Program-made: the position numbers and the translations under genes
In this document: positions 7,964-16,272 of the stretch, piece after piece
Layout of the letters: the number at the start of each line of letters is the position of its first letter
Position numbering within the stretch: position 1 is the stretch's first letter
Assembly (NCBI GenBank): GCA_029863735.1
Contig: JAOTUT010000003.1
Span: 1-25,812, forward strand
Direction: 5' to 3'
DNA length: 25,812 nt
Source of the DNA: Ignavibacteria bacterium
GTDB lineage: Bacteria > Bacteroidota > Ignavibacteria > Ignavibacteriales > Ignavibacteriaceae
The notes under the pieces: generated by a model
Databases searched by the model: none
Seen by the model: only the letters and a program-made list of their open reading frames with translations
Told to the model about the DNA's origin: nothing

Positions 7964-8659
7964 ATGATTACATTAAGTAATTTAATTGAAGAAATTTCTG
8001 ATTTACCTGCTAACTGGCACAAATCAGGTTCGGTTACAATCAATATTTTGCGGGCTATTTTAAATCATGCTTCAAATTTAAAGAGTATTAAGAAAACTGC
8101 AGAGACAGGTTCCGGTAAAACAACTTTGCTATTTTCTCATTTATCCCAAAATCATATTGTCTTTACATTAGACAACTGGAATAGTCTATCAGCAGTAAAA
8201 ACTTCAAATTTATTTAAACCGGAAAATGTAACGTTGGTAGAGGGTCCCACGCAAAAAACTTTATCAGATTATATTTTTACCGAAAAATTTGATATTGTTT
8301 TGTTAGATGGGCCACACGGTTACCCTTTCCCCGATCTGGAGTACTTTTATTTTTATCCACATATAGAAGTGGGTGGTTTACTTCTAATTGACGATATTGA
8401 AATACCAACAATAAAAAGAATGTTTGAAATATTAAAAGTTAGCTCAATGTGGGAGTTATCGGAAGTTGTAGATGGTCTTGCCATTTTCAAAAGAACTAAT
8501 GCCCCTACGATCAATCCTTACAGTGATAGTTGGTGGTTGCAGGGATATAACAAGGCACTTGCTAATAGATTTGAGCGGAGAGAAAAAATAAAAAAATGGA
8601 TCCCTGAATCATTAAGGTCTATTATACCCAACTTTATAAAAAAATTCTTTTTATTTTAA
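7964..8659 (+). CDS. Class I SAM-dependent methyltransferase (Methyltransf_24-like)
   Basis: This 231-residue protein follows a strong Shine-Dalgarno (GAAGGAGG, 7944-7951) with a rather long 12-base spacer. The Rossmann features are AETGSGKTT at 46-54 (motif I), TLDN at 68-71 (end of strand 2), DIVLLDGPHGYPFPDLEYFY at 110-129 (the family's DG.H segment) and LLIDDIEIPT at 140-149. The motif I sequence looks like a P-loop GxGKT, but there is no Walker B and the rest is methyltransferase-like. The C-terminus is basic and hydrophobic (IIPNFIKKFFLF), suggesting membrane association. It is the last gene of the + strand run and faces the opposing locus. The substrate is probably a sugar or lipid-linked glycan, by context only. 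Confidence 0.75.
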   Translation: MITLSNLIEEISDLPANWHKSGSVTINILRAILNHASNLKSIKKTAETGSGKTTLLFSHLSQNHIVFTLDNWNSLSAVKTSNLFKPENVTLVEGPTQKTLSDYIFTEKFDIVLLDGPHGYPFPDLEYFYFYPHIEVGGLLLIDDIEIPTIKRMFEILKVSSMWELSEVVDGLAIFKRTNAPTINPYSDSWWLQGYNKALANRFERREKIKKWIPESLRSIIPNFIKKFFLF

Positions 8660-8742
8660 TTCAAACATCCTATTTTGTTAATGAGTACGAAAGCCTATTT
8701 ACTATATGAAGATAATTCCAAACCTAAATTAGTGAAAATAAT
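8660..8742. other. Short gap between convergent genes
   Basis: No gene and no clear U-tract terminator is visible directly after the stop at 8659; the first strong hairpin is at 8934-8967. Confidence 0.4.
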
Positions 8743-9059
8743 TTAGCTTTTTATTCTCATAAATGCGTCTCCGTACAGGGATTCCTCAAAGGTATTAATT
8801 TTATTTATAAGCTCACTTATATTTTCCCATCTATTTAATTCCAGATGAATATATTTATTGATTTCCAAAGCATAGTTACATTTAACTTGCTCAAATAATC
8901 TAAGCACATTGTTGTTTTTTTAGTTTTCTCAGGTAAAGTAAACTCAAAAGAAATTGAGTTTACTTTATGTGTTAGTCCCATCAGTACCTCATATTCATTG
9001 CTCTCTGCATCAATTTCTATGTAATGCGGAATGCCATAAATACCAGCTAATTTTGAGCC
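8743..9059 (-). pseudogene. 3' remnant of an FkbM-family methyltransferase gene
   Basis: Read on the minus strand from 9059, the frame gives KLAGIYGIPHYIEIDAESNE, then YEVLMGLTHKVNSISFEFTL and PEKTKK. This closely resembles the FkbM pattern YG.P.YIKIDVEG.E.EVL.GL...SFE. The frame then fails at an A7 run (T7 at 8915-8921 on the + strand). Adding one base restores NNNVLRLFEQVKCNYALEIN and a typical FkbM ending, ESLYGDAFMRIKS, with stop at 8743-8745. About 105 residues of the C-terminal half remain. The N-terminal SAM-binding motif is missing, and the fragment begins abruptly where the polymerase gene ends (stop 9047-9049), overlapping it by about ten bases. It looks like debris of locus rearrangement; a sequencing error could explain the frameshift but not the missing front. 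Confidence 0.75.
8934..8967. repeat. Perfect 14-bp inverted repeat between convergent transcription units
   Basis: TAAAGTAAACTCAA (8934-8947) and TTGAGTTTACTTTA (8954-8967) are exact reverse complements with a six-base loop AAGAAA. It lies within the FkbM remnant, between the last + strand gene (stop 8659) and the last minus-strand gene (stop 9047). It may act as a bidirectional terminator or transcript-end stabiliser, although neither side has a proper U-tract. The alternative is chance in a beta-strand coding segment. Confidence 0.6.
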
Positions 9060-10342
9060 TCAGACAAATAATACGATTTGGATATCATCAAGTAGAAATA
9101 ATAAAAACCAAACGTAAGTGAATCATCACCAAGAAATATTGTTGATGTTATATTACTAATTAATATTGCTCCGATAGTCAGAACTGCGGCGTAATTATCT
9201 ATTTTTAATGCTCTGCGGAAAAATACTACTACAATAATTATGAATATACTAAATCCTATAAGCCCTAACTGAAGAGCCAAATCAATATAGCCGTTGTGAG
9301 CCGTATTCATTCTAAGACTTTCAATAATAAATAGCCTGTATAAGTGTTCACTGCCCATCACCCAATATGAACCAAAACCCCACCCTAAAAATAAATTTTT
9401 TTGTACATCACCTATCAAATACGGCCAGTAGATAGTTCTTCCGGTAAAGGTTAAATCTTTATTAAAAATATCAGTTACTAATGCAAAAATTTCTCCTGCA
9501 AAAAAAAGTATAAAAAGTAAAAATATCATTACAAAAGAAATAATGGTTACAAATATTACCTTTCCCATTCTTATTTCATTAAAAGCTTTTGAAATTTTTA
9601 TAAGTAAAGAAATTCCACCAATAATTAAAAAGACCAGTATAATTGTGGAACTGCTTGCCATAAATATTATTAGAACAGATGAACCCATCACAAAATAATT
9701 CCAATATTTTGAATAAATTGAATCATCCATTGAGTAGAAAAAAAGAGAGCATAAAAAGCAAAACAGAGCAATCTGTGCTAAACCATTTTTTTGAGTGCTC
9801 AGACCACGCCATGTATTAAAAACGGGGTCAATACCTTGTGGAAGTACCATTACAACAAAAAATGTCATTAAAATATATAGTGTGACTATTATCCTAACAC
9901 TATTAAGAACTTTCTGAGGCTTAATAAATACAACAGCCATTATAATAACTAAATAATCTACAAATGATTGAAAGGATCTTTTAAATGATATCATGCTTTC
10001 TTCAGACCAGATCATACTCAGAATGCAGAAGCTTATAAATATCGAAAAATACTTTTCCTTTTTTATAAAACTAATGAGTTCATTCTGATTCCCTATAAGA
10101 GCTATTACAGAAGAAATAAAAAGAGAAATATATATGATTTGTTTACTTAAGTTACTTGACTCTGAATAAAAAGCTTCTTTAGACTTTCTTACTCCTCCCC
10201 ACCAACTATCTGGTGGTCCAGTTCCAAACATTGCAAAAATCAACAACACTGAAAAATTAATAAGTATCAACCTCTCGGGCTTAAAAAAAATATTCGTTAG
10301 ATTGTTTATTATAGTATATGAACTATTGGACTTGTAACGCAT
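9047..10342 (-). CDS. O-antigen polymerase/ligase family membrane protein (Wzy-type)
   Basis: The 431-residue, very hydrophobic protein has about ten to twelve predicted membrane segments. It carries the usual landmarks of the Wzy_C (O-antigen ligase/polymerase) family: WRGLSTQKNGLAQ at 178-190, corresponding to the conserved RG...KN region; TGRTIYWP at 300-307 in the large periplasmic loop; GWGFGSYW at 320-327; and AHNGYIDLALQLGLIG at 348-363. Members join lipid-linked repeat units into polymer (Wzy) or ligate polymer to lipid A (WaaL). With a flippase and Wzc/Wza in the same run, Wzy is favoured. It is the last intact gene of the minus-strand run, and its stop codon abuts the FkbM remnant. 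A start at ATG 10342 fits; no clear Shine-Dalgarno is visible. Confidence 0.85.
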   Translation of the reverse strand: MRYKSNSSYTIINNLTNIFFKPERLILINFSVLLIFAMFGTGPPDSWWGGVRKSKEAFYSESSNLSKQIIYISLFISSVIALIGNQNELISFIKKEKYFSIFISFCILSMIWSEESMISFKRSFQSFVDYLVIIMAVVFIKPQKVLNSVRIIVTLYILMTFFVVMVLPQGIDPVFNTWRGLSTQKNGLAQIALFCFLCSLFFYSMDDSIYSKYWNYFVMGSSVLIIFMASSSTIILVFLIIGGISLLIKISKAFNEIRMGKVIFVTIISFVMIFLLFILFFAGEIFALVTDIFNKDLTFTGRTIYWPYLIGDVQKNLFLGWGFGSYWVMGSEHLYRLFIIESLRMNTAHNGYIDLALQLGLIGFSIFIIIVVVFFRRALKIDNYAAVLTIGAILISNITSTIFLGDDSLTFGFYYFYLMISKSYYLSEAQN

Positions 10343-10383
10343 TTTCCATTGTAATTTATAAATTCTAGGAATTTTAATAGGAA

Positions 10384-11535
10384 TTATCGATCGTAACTTC
10401 TTTCATTAATCACTTGTTCAATCCTTAAAATATTTTTCTCATAAGTATACTGCATTGCAAACTCCTTTCTTTTAATCATATTGGCTTGACTGTTATAATA
10501 ACTTAAATTCTTTGATACTTGGCTAATTATTTGCGCTATATCATTATTCGATCGGGGCATTATTAAAATTTCTTCCGGAACACCTTTATAAGCACTGAAA
10601 AAATTTGTGATGGTGACCTTACCGGTATAGAGATACTCGAGTACTTTATGACTATTTGAAATACGTATTGGGTTATTCATCCAGTCATAACAGGTAAAAA
10701 AAATATCGAAAGACTTCAATACTGAAAATAATGTTTCTTTATCTATAACACCATGAAAATAAATATTATTGAAAGAGGATAATTGTTTAAAAAAATTAAA
10801 ATAATCCATATTTTTTACTTTTGGCTCGTTATATGGTCCAATTATGTGAAAGACGCATTTTTGATTGGATTGCACTATATTTAAAAAATTTTCTCGATCA
10901 ATATGCCCATGATTAAGTGTCCCAACATAGGCTACATTCACTTTCTCTTTATTCATTTTTATTACAAAGGGTATCTCTATATTATTTGCAGGAATAAACA
11001 AACCATGATTGATTTTAACTTTTGGAGTTGCTGATTTAATATTCTTTAATATTTCATCGGAAACGGAGATAATAATATCTGCTGAATCAGCGACTTTCTT
11101 TTCAAATTCAGGATAACTTGGGATGTAATCAAAAGGAAGGAATATTTTATATTTTGCATTAAATAGGTTTAAGTTAAAAAAACGAGTCTGCTCAAATGAC
11201 AATACTACATCTATTTCCCCAATTTTTTTTTTTATCGCTTTTGATATTAAATAGTTTAATAATTTAATGATGAAAAATGGCAGCTTATTTAAACCATAAT
11301 AAAGATAGAAGTAATCTATAATAAATAAATTATTTGAAACGGAATTTACTGAAACAAATTTACCTAGTTTTTTTCTAAAACCAGAATTAAGAAACCAAAT
11401 TATATTTTTCTTTGAAAGTTCAAGTGCATAATGATGCTTTGAGACAAATATATCTCCCCATTCCTGTGATGACAATATTAAAATTCTCTTATTTTCAAAA
11501 GTAAACTTAAGTAAAGTCTTATTTAACATGTTCAT
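10384..11535 (-). CDS. GT-B fold glycosyltransferase
   Basis: I prefer ATG 11535 (383 residues); a TTG at 11547 is in frame but no ribosome site supports it. Features typical of a GT-B enzyme: an N-terminal ILILSSQEWGD strand; IDVVLSFEQTRFFN; a mid-protein DIIISVSDEILKNI followed by the linker; a second-domain start VNVAYVGTLNHGHID; and a C-terminal nucleotide-sugar region FFTCYDWMNNPIRISNSHKV then LEYLYTGKVTITN. The ISNSHKVLEYLYTGK stretch corresponds to the donor-binding region of GT4-like enzymes. Donor and acceptor are unknown. It is followed 41 bases later by the Wzy gene. The stretch is markedly AT-rich with many A/T runs, as are the polymerase and flippase genes, which is common for the serotype-specific core of such loci. 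Confidence 0.75.
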   Translation of the reverse strand: MNMLNKTLLKFTFENKRILILSSQEWGDIFVSKHHYALELSKKNIIWFLNSGFRKKLGKFVSVNSVSNNLFIIDYFYLYYGLNKLPFFIIKLLNYLISKAIKKKIGEIDVVLSFEQTRFFNLNLFNAKYKIFLPFDYIPSYPEFEKKVADSADIIISVSDEILKNIKSATPKVKINHGLFIPANNIEIPFVIKMNKEKVNVAYVGTLNHGHIDRENFLNIVQSNQKCVFHIIGPYNEPKVKNMDYFNFFKQLSSFNNIYFHGVIDKETLFSVLKSFDIFFTCYDWMNNPIRISNSHKVLEYLYTGKVTITNFFSAYKGVPEEILIMPRSNNDIAQIISQVSKNLSYYNSQANMIKRKEFAMQYTYEKNILRIEQVINERSYDR

Positions 11536-11664
11536 AATAAAATTCAATAATAAAAACGACTTAATTTGATGACTTATTTTTGCAATTTCTATTTACTTAT
11601 AATCAAGTTTTAAAAAGTATTTAATAAATTTTAAATGGGGAAATTTGATTTCAAAATTTAACTT

Positions 11665-13107
11665 CTAGTTTTTCCATCCGAACAAGGATAGAACATTTTT
11701 GTGCTCCTTAATTAAAAAAAGTATTCCTGAAAATACAATAAAAGATATTGTGAGTTTGAAGACTAGATTAAAAATTAAAAAATTGCTCATTACCACGAAT
11801 TCACTAAAGAGTACATTTATAAATAAAACAGCTAATGCAATCTTAATACCTGGGAGAAGTGCACTTATAAAATCACTAATTCTCTTTTGAAGCAATTTCA
11901 CAACTAGTATATAAAATGCTATAAAGAAGTTCAGTGTAAAAGAAAAAATTAGGAAGAACGCTACTGAATTAATGCTATTCCCTATAAAAATTCCACATAA
12001 TATTCCTGAAATAGTTGAAATTGCCATGAGTACAGCTGTGTAAAATAAGTATTTTGTTTTACCAAGTGCCAAAAATATAGATCCTGCACTAACATACATC
12101 ATTTGAAAACCTATAGAAAGCGACAAATACTTAAAGGAAGGAATAGCAGAGTACCATTTGGAACCATATAAAATTATAATGATTTCCTCTGCCGAGAAAT
12201 ATAAGAATATTGAAAGAGGCAGGCCTAAAATAGAAAGATATTTAGCAACTTTTTTGTAAACATCATATATATAATTGGGCTCAGCCTGAAATGTAGCTAG
12301 TACGGGATGCAAAACAGTATTTATTGTCTTGGAAATTTGCGAAACCGGTAACATTACAAGAGAATAAGCCCTGTCATAATTACCTAACGCAGTAACACCT
12401 AAAAACTTTCCGATTAAAAGATTGTCAAGGTTTCTTGAAAAATAGGTTAAAATGTTTGATATCCACTGAAAAAAAGAGTAATTAAAAATCTGTTTGATTA
12501 TATCAAAACCAATTTTCTTGAAAAATCTAATTTTGACAACTTTAAGACTTATAAAAAATATCAAAATAGAGTTCAAAATATTTCCATAGATAATTGAATC
12601 ATAGCTGAATCCTGAATATGCTAATATGATAGTTCCTATTCCCGAAATAAATTGTACCGAAATATTAATTAAACCTGATTGCTTAAATTTCTTTTGTTTA
12701 AATAACAACGCTGAGGGAATTGCATTAGCTGTATAAAAGAAAAGGGAAATAGAGAGTAAATGTGCAATTCGTGTGTATTCAGGATTATTATAGAACTGAG
12801 AAATGAAATTTCCCATAAACCAGAGTACCAATGAGAGAAATAGACTCAATAGAATAGTAATAATCAGGAGAGAAAACGTTTCCGATTCTGTAATATTGGT
12901 TCTCTGAATTACTGCTGAACCGATACCTGAATCGCTTAGAAGGATAAAAAAATTTACAAATACAGTCACAACGGCAACTATTCCAAATTCTTCAGGTGAA
13001 AGAATTCGAGCCAGAATCGCTGAGATAATAATCTGTATAAATAAACCGGCATATCTGAATCCAACCAGCCAAAAAGTACCACTTCTTATCTCAGATTTTA
13101 CATCCAT
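11665..13107 (-). CDS. Wzx-type oligosaccharide flippase (MOP superfamily)
   Basis: This 480-residue protein has about 12-14 hydrophobic segments. The N-terminus SGTFWLVGFRYAGLFIQIII (about 9-28), then ILARILSPEEFGIVAVVTVF, is a standard lipopolysaccharide biosynthesis protein (RfbX/WzxC, Polysacc_synt) opening; DSGIGSAVIQRTNITESE follows. Mid-protein NLDNLLIGKFLGVTALGNYD is another family signature. Such proteins flip undecaprenyl-linked repeat units across the inner membrane before polymerisation. It lies between the GT2 and GT-B genes and upstream (in transcription) of Wzy, completing the Wzx/Wzy pair. The start at ATG 13107 is natural. Confidence 0.9.
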   Translation of the reverse strand: MDVKSEIRSGTFWLVGFRYAGLFIQIIISAILARILSPEEFGIVAVVTVFVNFFILLSDSGIGSAVIQRTNITESETFSLLIITILLSLFLSLVLWFMGNFISQFYNNPEYTRIAHLLSISLFFYTANAIPSALLFKQKKFKQSGLINISVQFISGIGTIILAYSGFSYDSIIYGNILNSILIFFISLKVVKIRFFKKIGFDIIKQIFNYSFFQWISNILTYFSRNLDNLLIGKFLGVTALGNYDRAYSLVMLPVSQISKTINTVLHPVLATFQAEPNYIYDVYKKVAKYLSILGLPLSIFLYFSAEEIIIILYGSKWYSAIPSFKYLSLSIGFQMMYVSAGSIFLALGKTKYLFYTAVLMAISTISGILCGIFIGNSINSVAFFLIFSFTLNFFIAFYILVVKLLQKRISDFISALLPGIKIALAVLFINVLFSEFVVMSNFLIFNLVFKLTISFIVFSGILFLIKEHKNVLSLFGWKN

Positions 13108-13203
13108 AATTATCTTTGAAAAAAAACAAATTCGTTAATTATTTTTTAATCTACTGTTGATAAAAATACGAAGAGATTGTAAGCTTCGTTGGACAACCAT
13201 ATC

Positions 13204-14130
13204 TTAATAAAGATTTTTATAAGTACCGAGCAAACTTCTTATCTTCCCCACGGAGGCACCAATATTCTGGAGTCTTAGAAGTCTATTATGTTTTGAGAAG
13301 AGATCTAATAAGTAAAAAAAAGTGGAATACATTATCATAATTATCGCTTTTGATAATATAATGAGTTTGAGCGAAAGTTTTTCATTTTTCTCTAATGTTC
13401 TGCGAGCAAAAGATTGACCACCCCGTAATGCCCTGTTATAAAGGTATCTACTTGTAGCTCGACTTATAGGAATGATCTCATAAGTAATTGCTTCTTTACA
13501 ATTAATAAATTTTGCCCCTTTATCTGCTAATCTTTCAAACAGGTGGACATCTTCCCCGCCGGTTAAGCCGTATCCCGGATGGAAAGGTATTTTTTCATTT
13601 TTTAGAAGTTCTGCTTTAATCAAAGCGTTCGTAGTAAAATAAAATTTAGCAGTCGAACCCGTTTTATCCACAGTGCTAAAGTAATATTCTCTTTTCTTAA
13701 AATTATCGGCTATATTTTCATCAAATATAGGTTCAACATAACCGAAAACACCGTCTGCGTTAAAAGCTGATAAGGCTTCGTAAAGACGAGTAATCCAATT
13801 CTCTGAAGCGATTTCATCGTCATCAATAAAACAAATATAATCACCAGTTGCATTCGCTACACAATCGTTTCGTGTAAGACTGATATTTTTTTCTGGTTGA
13901 ACAAAATATTTAAAATTCATTTTTTCTGAGTCAATATGCTTCCGAACTACTTTTTCGGCACTTCCTCCTCCATCATTATCAACAACGACAAGTTCTAATG
14001 ACATATTTTCCGGAATCAACTGCCTGACCAGGCTTTCTAAAAGTTTTTCAAGAAGTGCTTCCCTTTTATAGGTTGCTATACATACTGATACAAGTGTTAT
14101 GGGATGCCCCTGGTCGGATTTCTTATTCAT
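13204..14130 (-). CDS. Family 2 (GT-A) glycosyltransferase
   Basis: The 308-residue protein carries the GT2 signatures: VSVCIATYKREALLEKLLES (14-33), LVVVDNDGG (47-55), the donor/metal motif DYICFIDDDEIASENW (97-112) with the Asp triplet at 103-105, and GGEDVHLFER (191-200), the ED general-base motif. A hydrophobic C-terminal segment, KAIIMIMYSTFFYLLDLF (about 255-275), probably anchors it at the inner membrane. It should add one sugar to the lipid-linked repeat unit; donor unknown. It starts 25 bases after the stop of the preceding GT-B gene (14156-15169), indicating co-transcription. Confidence 0.88.
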   Translation of the reverse strand: MNKKSDQGHPITLVSVCIATYKREALLEKLLESLVRQLIPENMSLELVVVDNDGGGSAEKVVRKHIDSEKMNFKYFVQPEKNISLTRNDCVANATGDYICFIDDDEIASENWITRLYEALSAFNADGVFGYVEPIFDENIADNFKKREYYFSTVDKTGSTAKFYFTTNALIKAELLKNEKIPFHPGYGLTGGEDVHLFERLADKGAKFINCKEAITYEIIPISRATSRYLYNRALRGGQSFARRTLEKNEKLSLKLIILSKAIIMIMYSTFFYLLDLFSKHNRLLRLQNIGASVGKIRSLLGTYKNLY

Positions 14131-14155
14131 TAAAGAATTATGCCTGATATGATAT

Positions 14156-15169
14156 CTATGTTATGCTTAAAAATGTTTTAACCTCGTTAAAATCCCGCCA
14201 CCATTTATCGTGCTGCATTCTTTTAATTTCAAGTACATTACCATAAAATCTATCTCTTTCTCTCACAAATTTTTCTATTGCTGCTGCAATTTCTAAAGCA
14301 TTATTCTCTGAAAGAATCATCCTATCATTGAAGAGTGACTCATTGGTTGAATTCTTTGATGAAATGAAGGGCACTTCTGCTCCAACGGCTTCCATTAAAG
14401 CAAATTGCTGCACGTCATTTCTTGTCGAAAGTGATATTACCCCATAAGCATTTACTAAATGACTGTTGTAATCAATTTCACTTACAAACCCAATGAACTC
14501 TATATTTTTTACCTGGGAATATTTTCTATATAAATCAGGATTTTTATTGAAGTTACCGGTGATTTTAAATTTCAACTCTGTCCTATTATCCAAAATATAA
14601 AGTCGGATGCCTTCCATCATCTCAAACACGGGTTCATCCCCCGAATACGATGTAATTACAAACATATAAGGATCACCGTTCTGATTTTTTGTTATACCAG
14701 GAAATTCAGATAATCTCGAATTAAGGATTTTGAGCTTGACATCTTTGAAAGTTGGATTTCTTTTCAAATTGTTATAGAGTTCCGAATTATGAACAATAAC
14801 AAGATCAGATTCATCAAGCGCCCACTTATGAAATGGAATTGAAACCCAGGGCCTTTCAAATGCCCCGTTGTGTGAATCAACTACAACTTTGAAGTTGAAT
14901 ATTTTGCTGAAGAACACAACCACTATAGCAGTAAGTGATGGAGGATTTTGTATAAAGACAACTGCTGGCCTGGTTTTCCATATTATTTTCAATGTTCTAA
15001 AACTTTTTGAAAAATAGTCTATTAGGAAAAATAATTTCCAGAGAATACCACGTGAACTAATCAGGTTATCAATGAAAAAAATTTCAGCGCCAAGAGCCTG
15101 GCCAAGCAAATCAGAATGGCGTGAGAATTTAGTCCAGCTTATAAAAATTATTTTTTGATTTAAAAACAT
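14156..15169 (-). CDS. GT-B fold glycosyltransferase
   Basis: The 337-residue protein starts KIIFISWTKFSRHSDLLGQA and has the GT-B N-terminal core AVVFIQNPPSLTAIVVVFFS (69-88), KVVVDSHNGAF (94-104) and DESDLVIVHNSELYNNL (119-135). The second half has FVITSYSGDEPVFEMMEGIR at the start of the C-terminal Rossmann domain and VISLSTRNDVQQFALMEAVG near the donor site, where the glutamate plays the GT4-like ribose-binding role. The VDSHNGAF region resembles transferases often found in exopolysaccharide loci, but I cannot name the sugar. It lies 101 bases after the second Gmd-like gene and 25 bases before the GT2 gene. Confidence 0.78.
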   Translation of the reverse strand: MFLNQKIIFISWTKFSRHSDLLGQALGAEIFFIDNLISSRGILWKLFFLIDYFSKSFRTLKIIWKTRPAVVFIQNPPSLTAIVVVFFSKIFNFKVVVDSHNGAFERPWVSIPFHKWALDESDLVIVHNSELYNNLKRNPTFKDVKLKILNSRLSEFPGITKNQNGDPYMFVITSYSGDEPVFEMMEGIRLYILDNRTELKFKITGNFNKNPDLYRKYSQVKNIEFIGFVSEIDYNSHLVNAYGVISLSTRNDVQQFALMEAVGAEVPFISSKNSTNESLFNDRMILSENNALEIAAAIEKFVRERDRFYGNVLEIKRMQHDKWWRDFNEVKTFLSIT

Positions 15170-15270
15170 TTTACATTTCTAAAAATATTAATCCAAATAA
15201 CAAAATAATATTTATCCTCCAGAACCATTTTTAAAAACAACGGTTACAGATATTTTCCTGATAGCAAGAG

Positions 15271-16263
15271 TTAAACAAATCGCTTTTTATTCCACCATTC
15301 CTGATATTTTAATTCATCTTCAATTAATTTATTTATTAGATCATCGAATGTTATAGCATAATTCCAATTAAGTTCCGATTTGGCTTTGTGTGGATTTCCA
15401 TAAATAATTTCCAATTCTACCGGTCTGTAAAGCGTCCCATCAAATTTAATGTATTTATTATGATCAAGACCGACATTGGCAAATACTTTTTCAATAAATT
15501 GTTGAATAGTGTGTGCTTCACCAGAACAAATAATATAATCACTAGATTTAGGAACATTTAACATTTTCCACATCACTTTAATATACTCGGGTGCGTAGCC
15601 CCAATCTCTCATAATAGAAGTATTTCCTACTTTAAGTATATCAAGCTCATTTCTTTTTATTTTGAATGCAGATGATATTATTTTTTTTGTAACAAAGTTT
15701 TGTCTTCTTAATACAGATTCGTGATTAAACAATATACCGCTGGAAATGAAAAGCTGATATGCTTCGCGGTAGTTAACTGATATCCAATGAGCAGCAGCTT
15801 TGGAAATTGCATAAGGACTTGCAGGATGAATCAGAAAATTTTCATCGATTGGTAGAAGCTCTTTCGAAACATTCCCGAACATTTCACCGCTTGAAGACTG
15901 ATATATTCTTATATCCTTGTTAACAATCCTTACTGATTCAAGAATATTAGCAACAGAAATGATGTTAAATTCGAGTGTACCGATTGGTTGTTCGAATGAT
16001 AAGCCAACAGAACTCTGTGCTGCCAGATTATAAAACTCATCGGGTTTATATTTTTCAAGTAAGCGGATAATGTTGGAAAGATCAAATACATTCGCTTCAA
16101 CTAATTGCAAATCGTTCTCAATCCCTAAAAAACTTAGCCCATAAAGATTTCCTGATTGTAAGTTTCGTGTAATCCCGATAACCTTATAACCTTTTTCAAG
16201 CAGAAATTTACTTAAGTATGCCCCATCCTGTCCGGTTATTCCCGTGATAATAGCTGTTTTCAT
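15271..16263 (-). CDS. Divergent GDP-mannose 4,6-dehydratase-like SDR enzyme
   Basis: The 330-residue NAD(P)-binding protein starts [17 protein letters not shown], with the family's glycine motif at 8-14. The catalytic set is present: SSSGEMFG at 123-130 (Ser/Glu pair, Glu127) and YAISK at 151-155 (Tyr151, Lys155). NHES, FVTKKI and MRDWGYAPEY match the dehydratase family. It is about 45 residues shorter than the Gmd encoded just upstream (stop at 16273, start here at 16263), lacking that enzyme's C-terminal insertion. From memory it resembles the WcbK/second-Gmd subgroup with LGI...SNIIR and SFEQP more than classical Gmd. Possible roles: a dehydratase on another GDP-sugar such as GDP-heptose, or a partner modifying the Gmd product. 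The retained Glu-Tyr-Lys argues for an active dehydratase. Confidence 0.75.
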   Translation of the reverse strand: MKTAIITGITGQDGAYLSKFLLEKGYKVIGITRNLQSGNLYGLSFLGIENDLQLVEANVFDLSNIIRLLEKYKPDEFYNLAAQSSVGLSFEQPIGTLEFNIISVANILESVRIVNKDIRIYQSSSGEMFGNVSKELLPIDENFLIHPASPYAISKAAAHWISVNYREAYQLFISSGILFNHESVLRRQNFVTKKIISSAFKIKRNELDILKVGNTSIMRDWGYAPEYIKVMWKMLNVPKSSDYIICSGEAHTIQQFIEKVFANVGLDHNKYIKFDGTLYRPVELEIIYGNPHKAKSELNWNYAITFDDLINKLIEDELKYQEWWNKKRFV

Positions 16264-16272
16264 AAATAAGCT

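Noticed and set aside
8104..8124. Possible Walker A (GSGKTT) suggesting a kinase or ATPase.
   Set aside because: No Walker B or kinase context; the following DG.H and LIDD segments fit a SAM methyltransferase.
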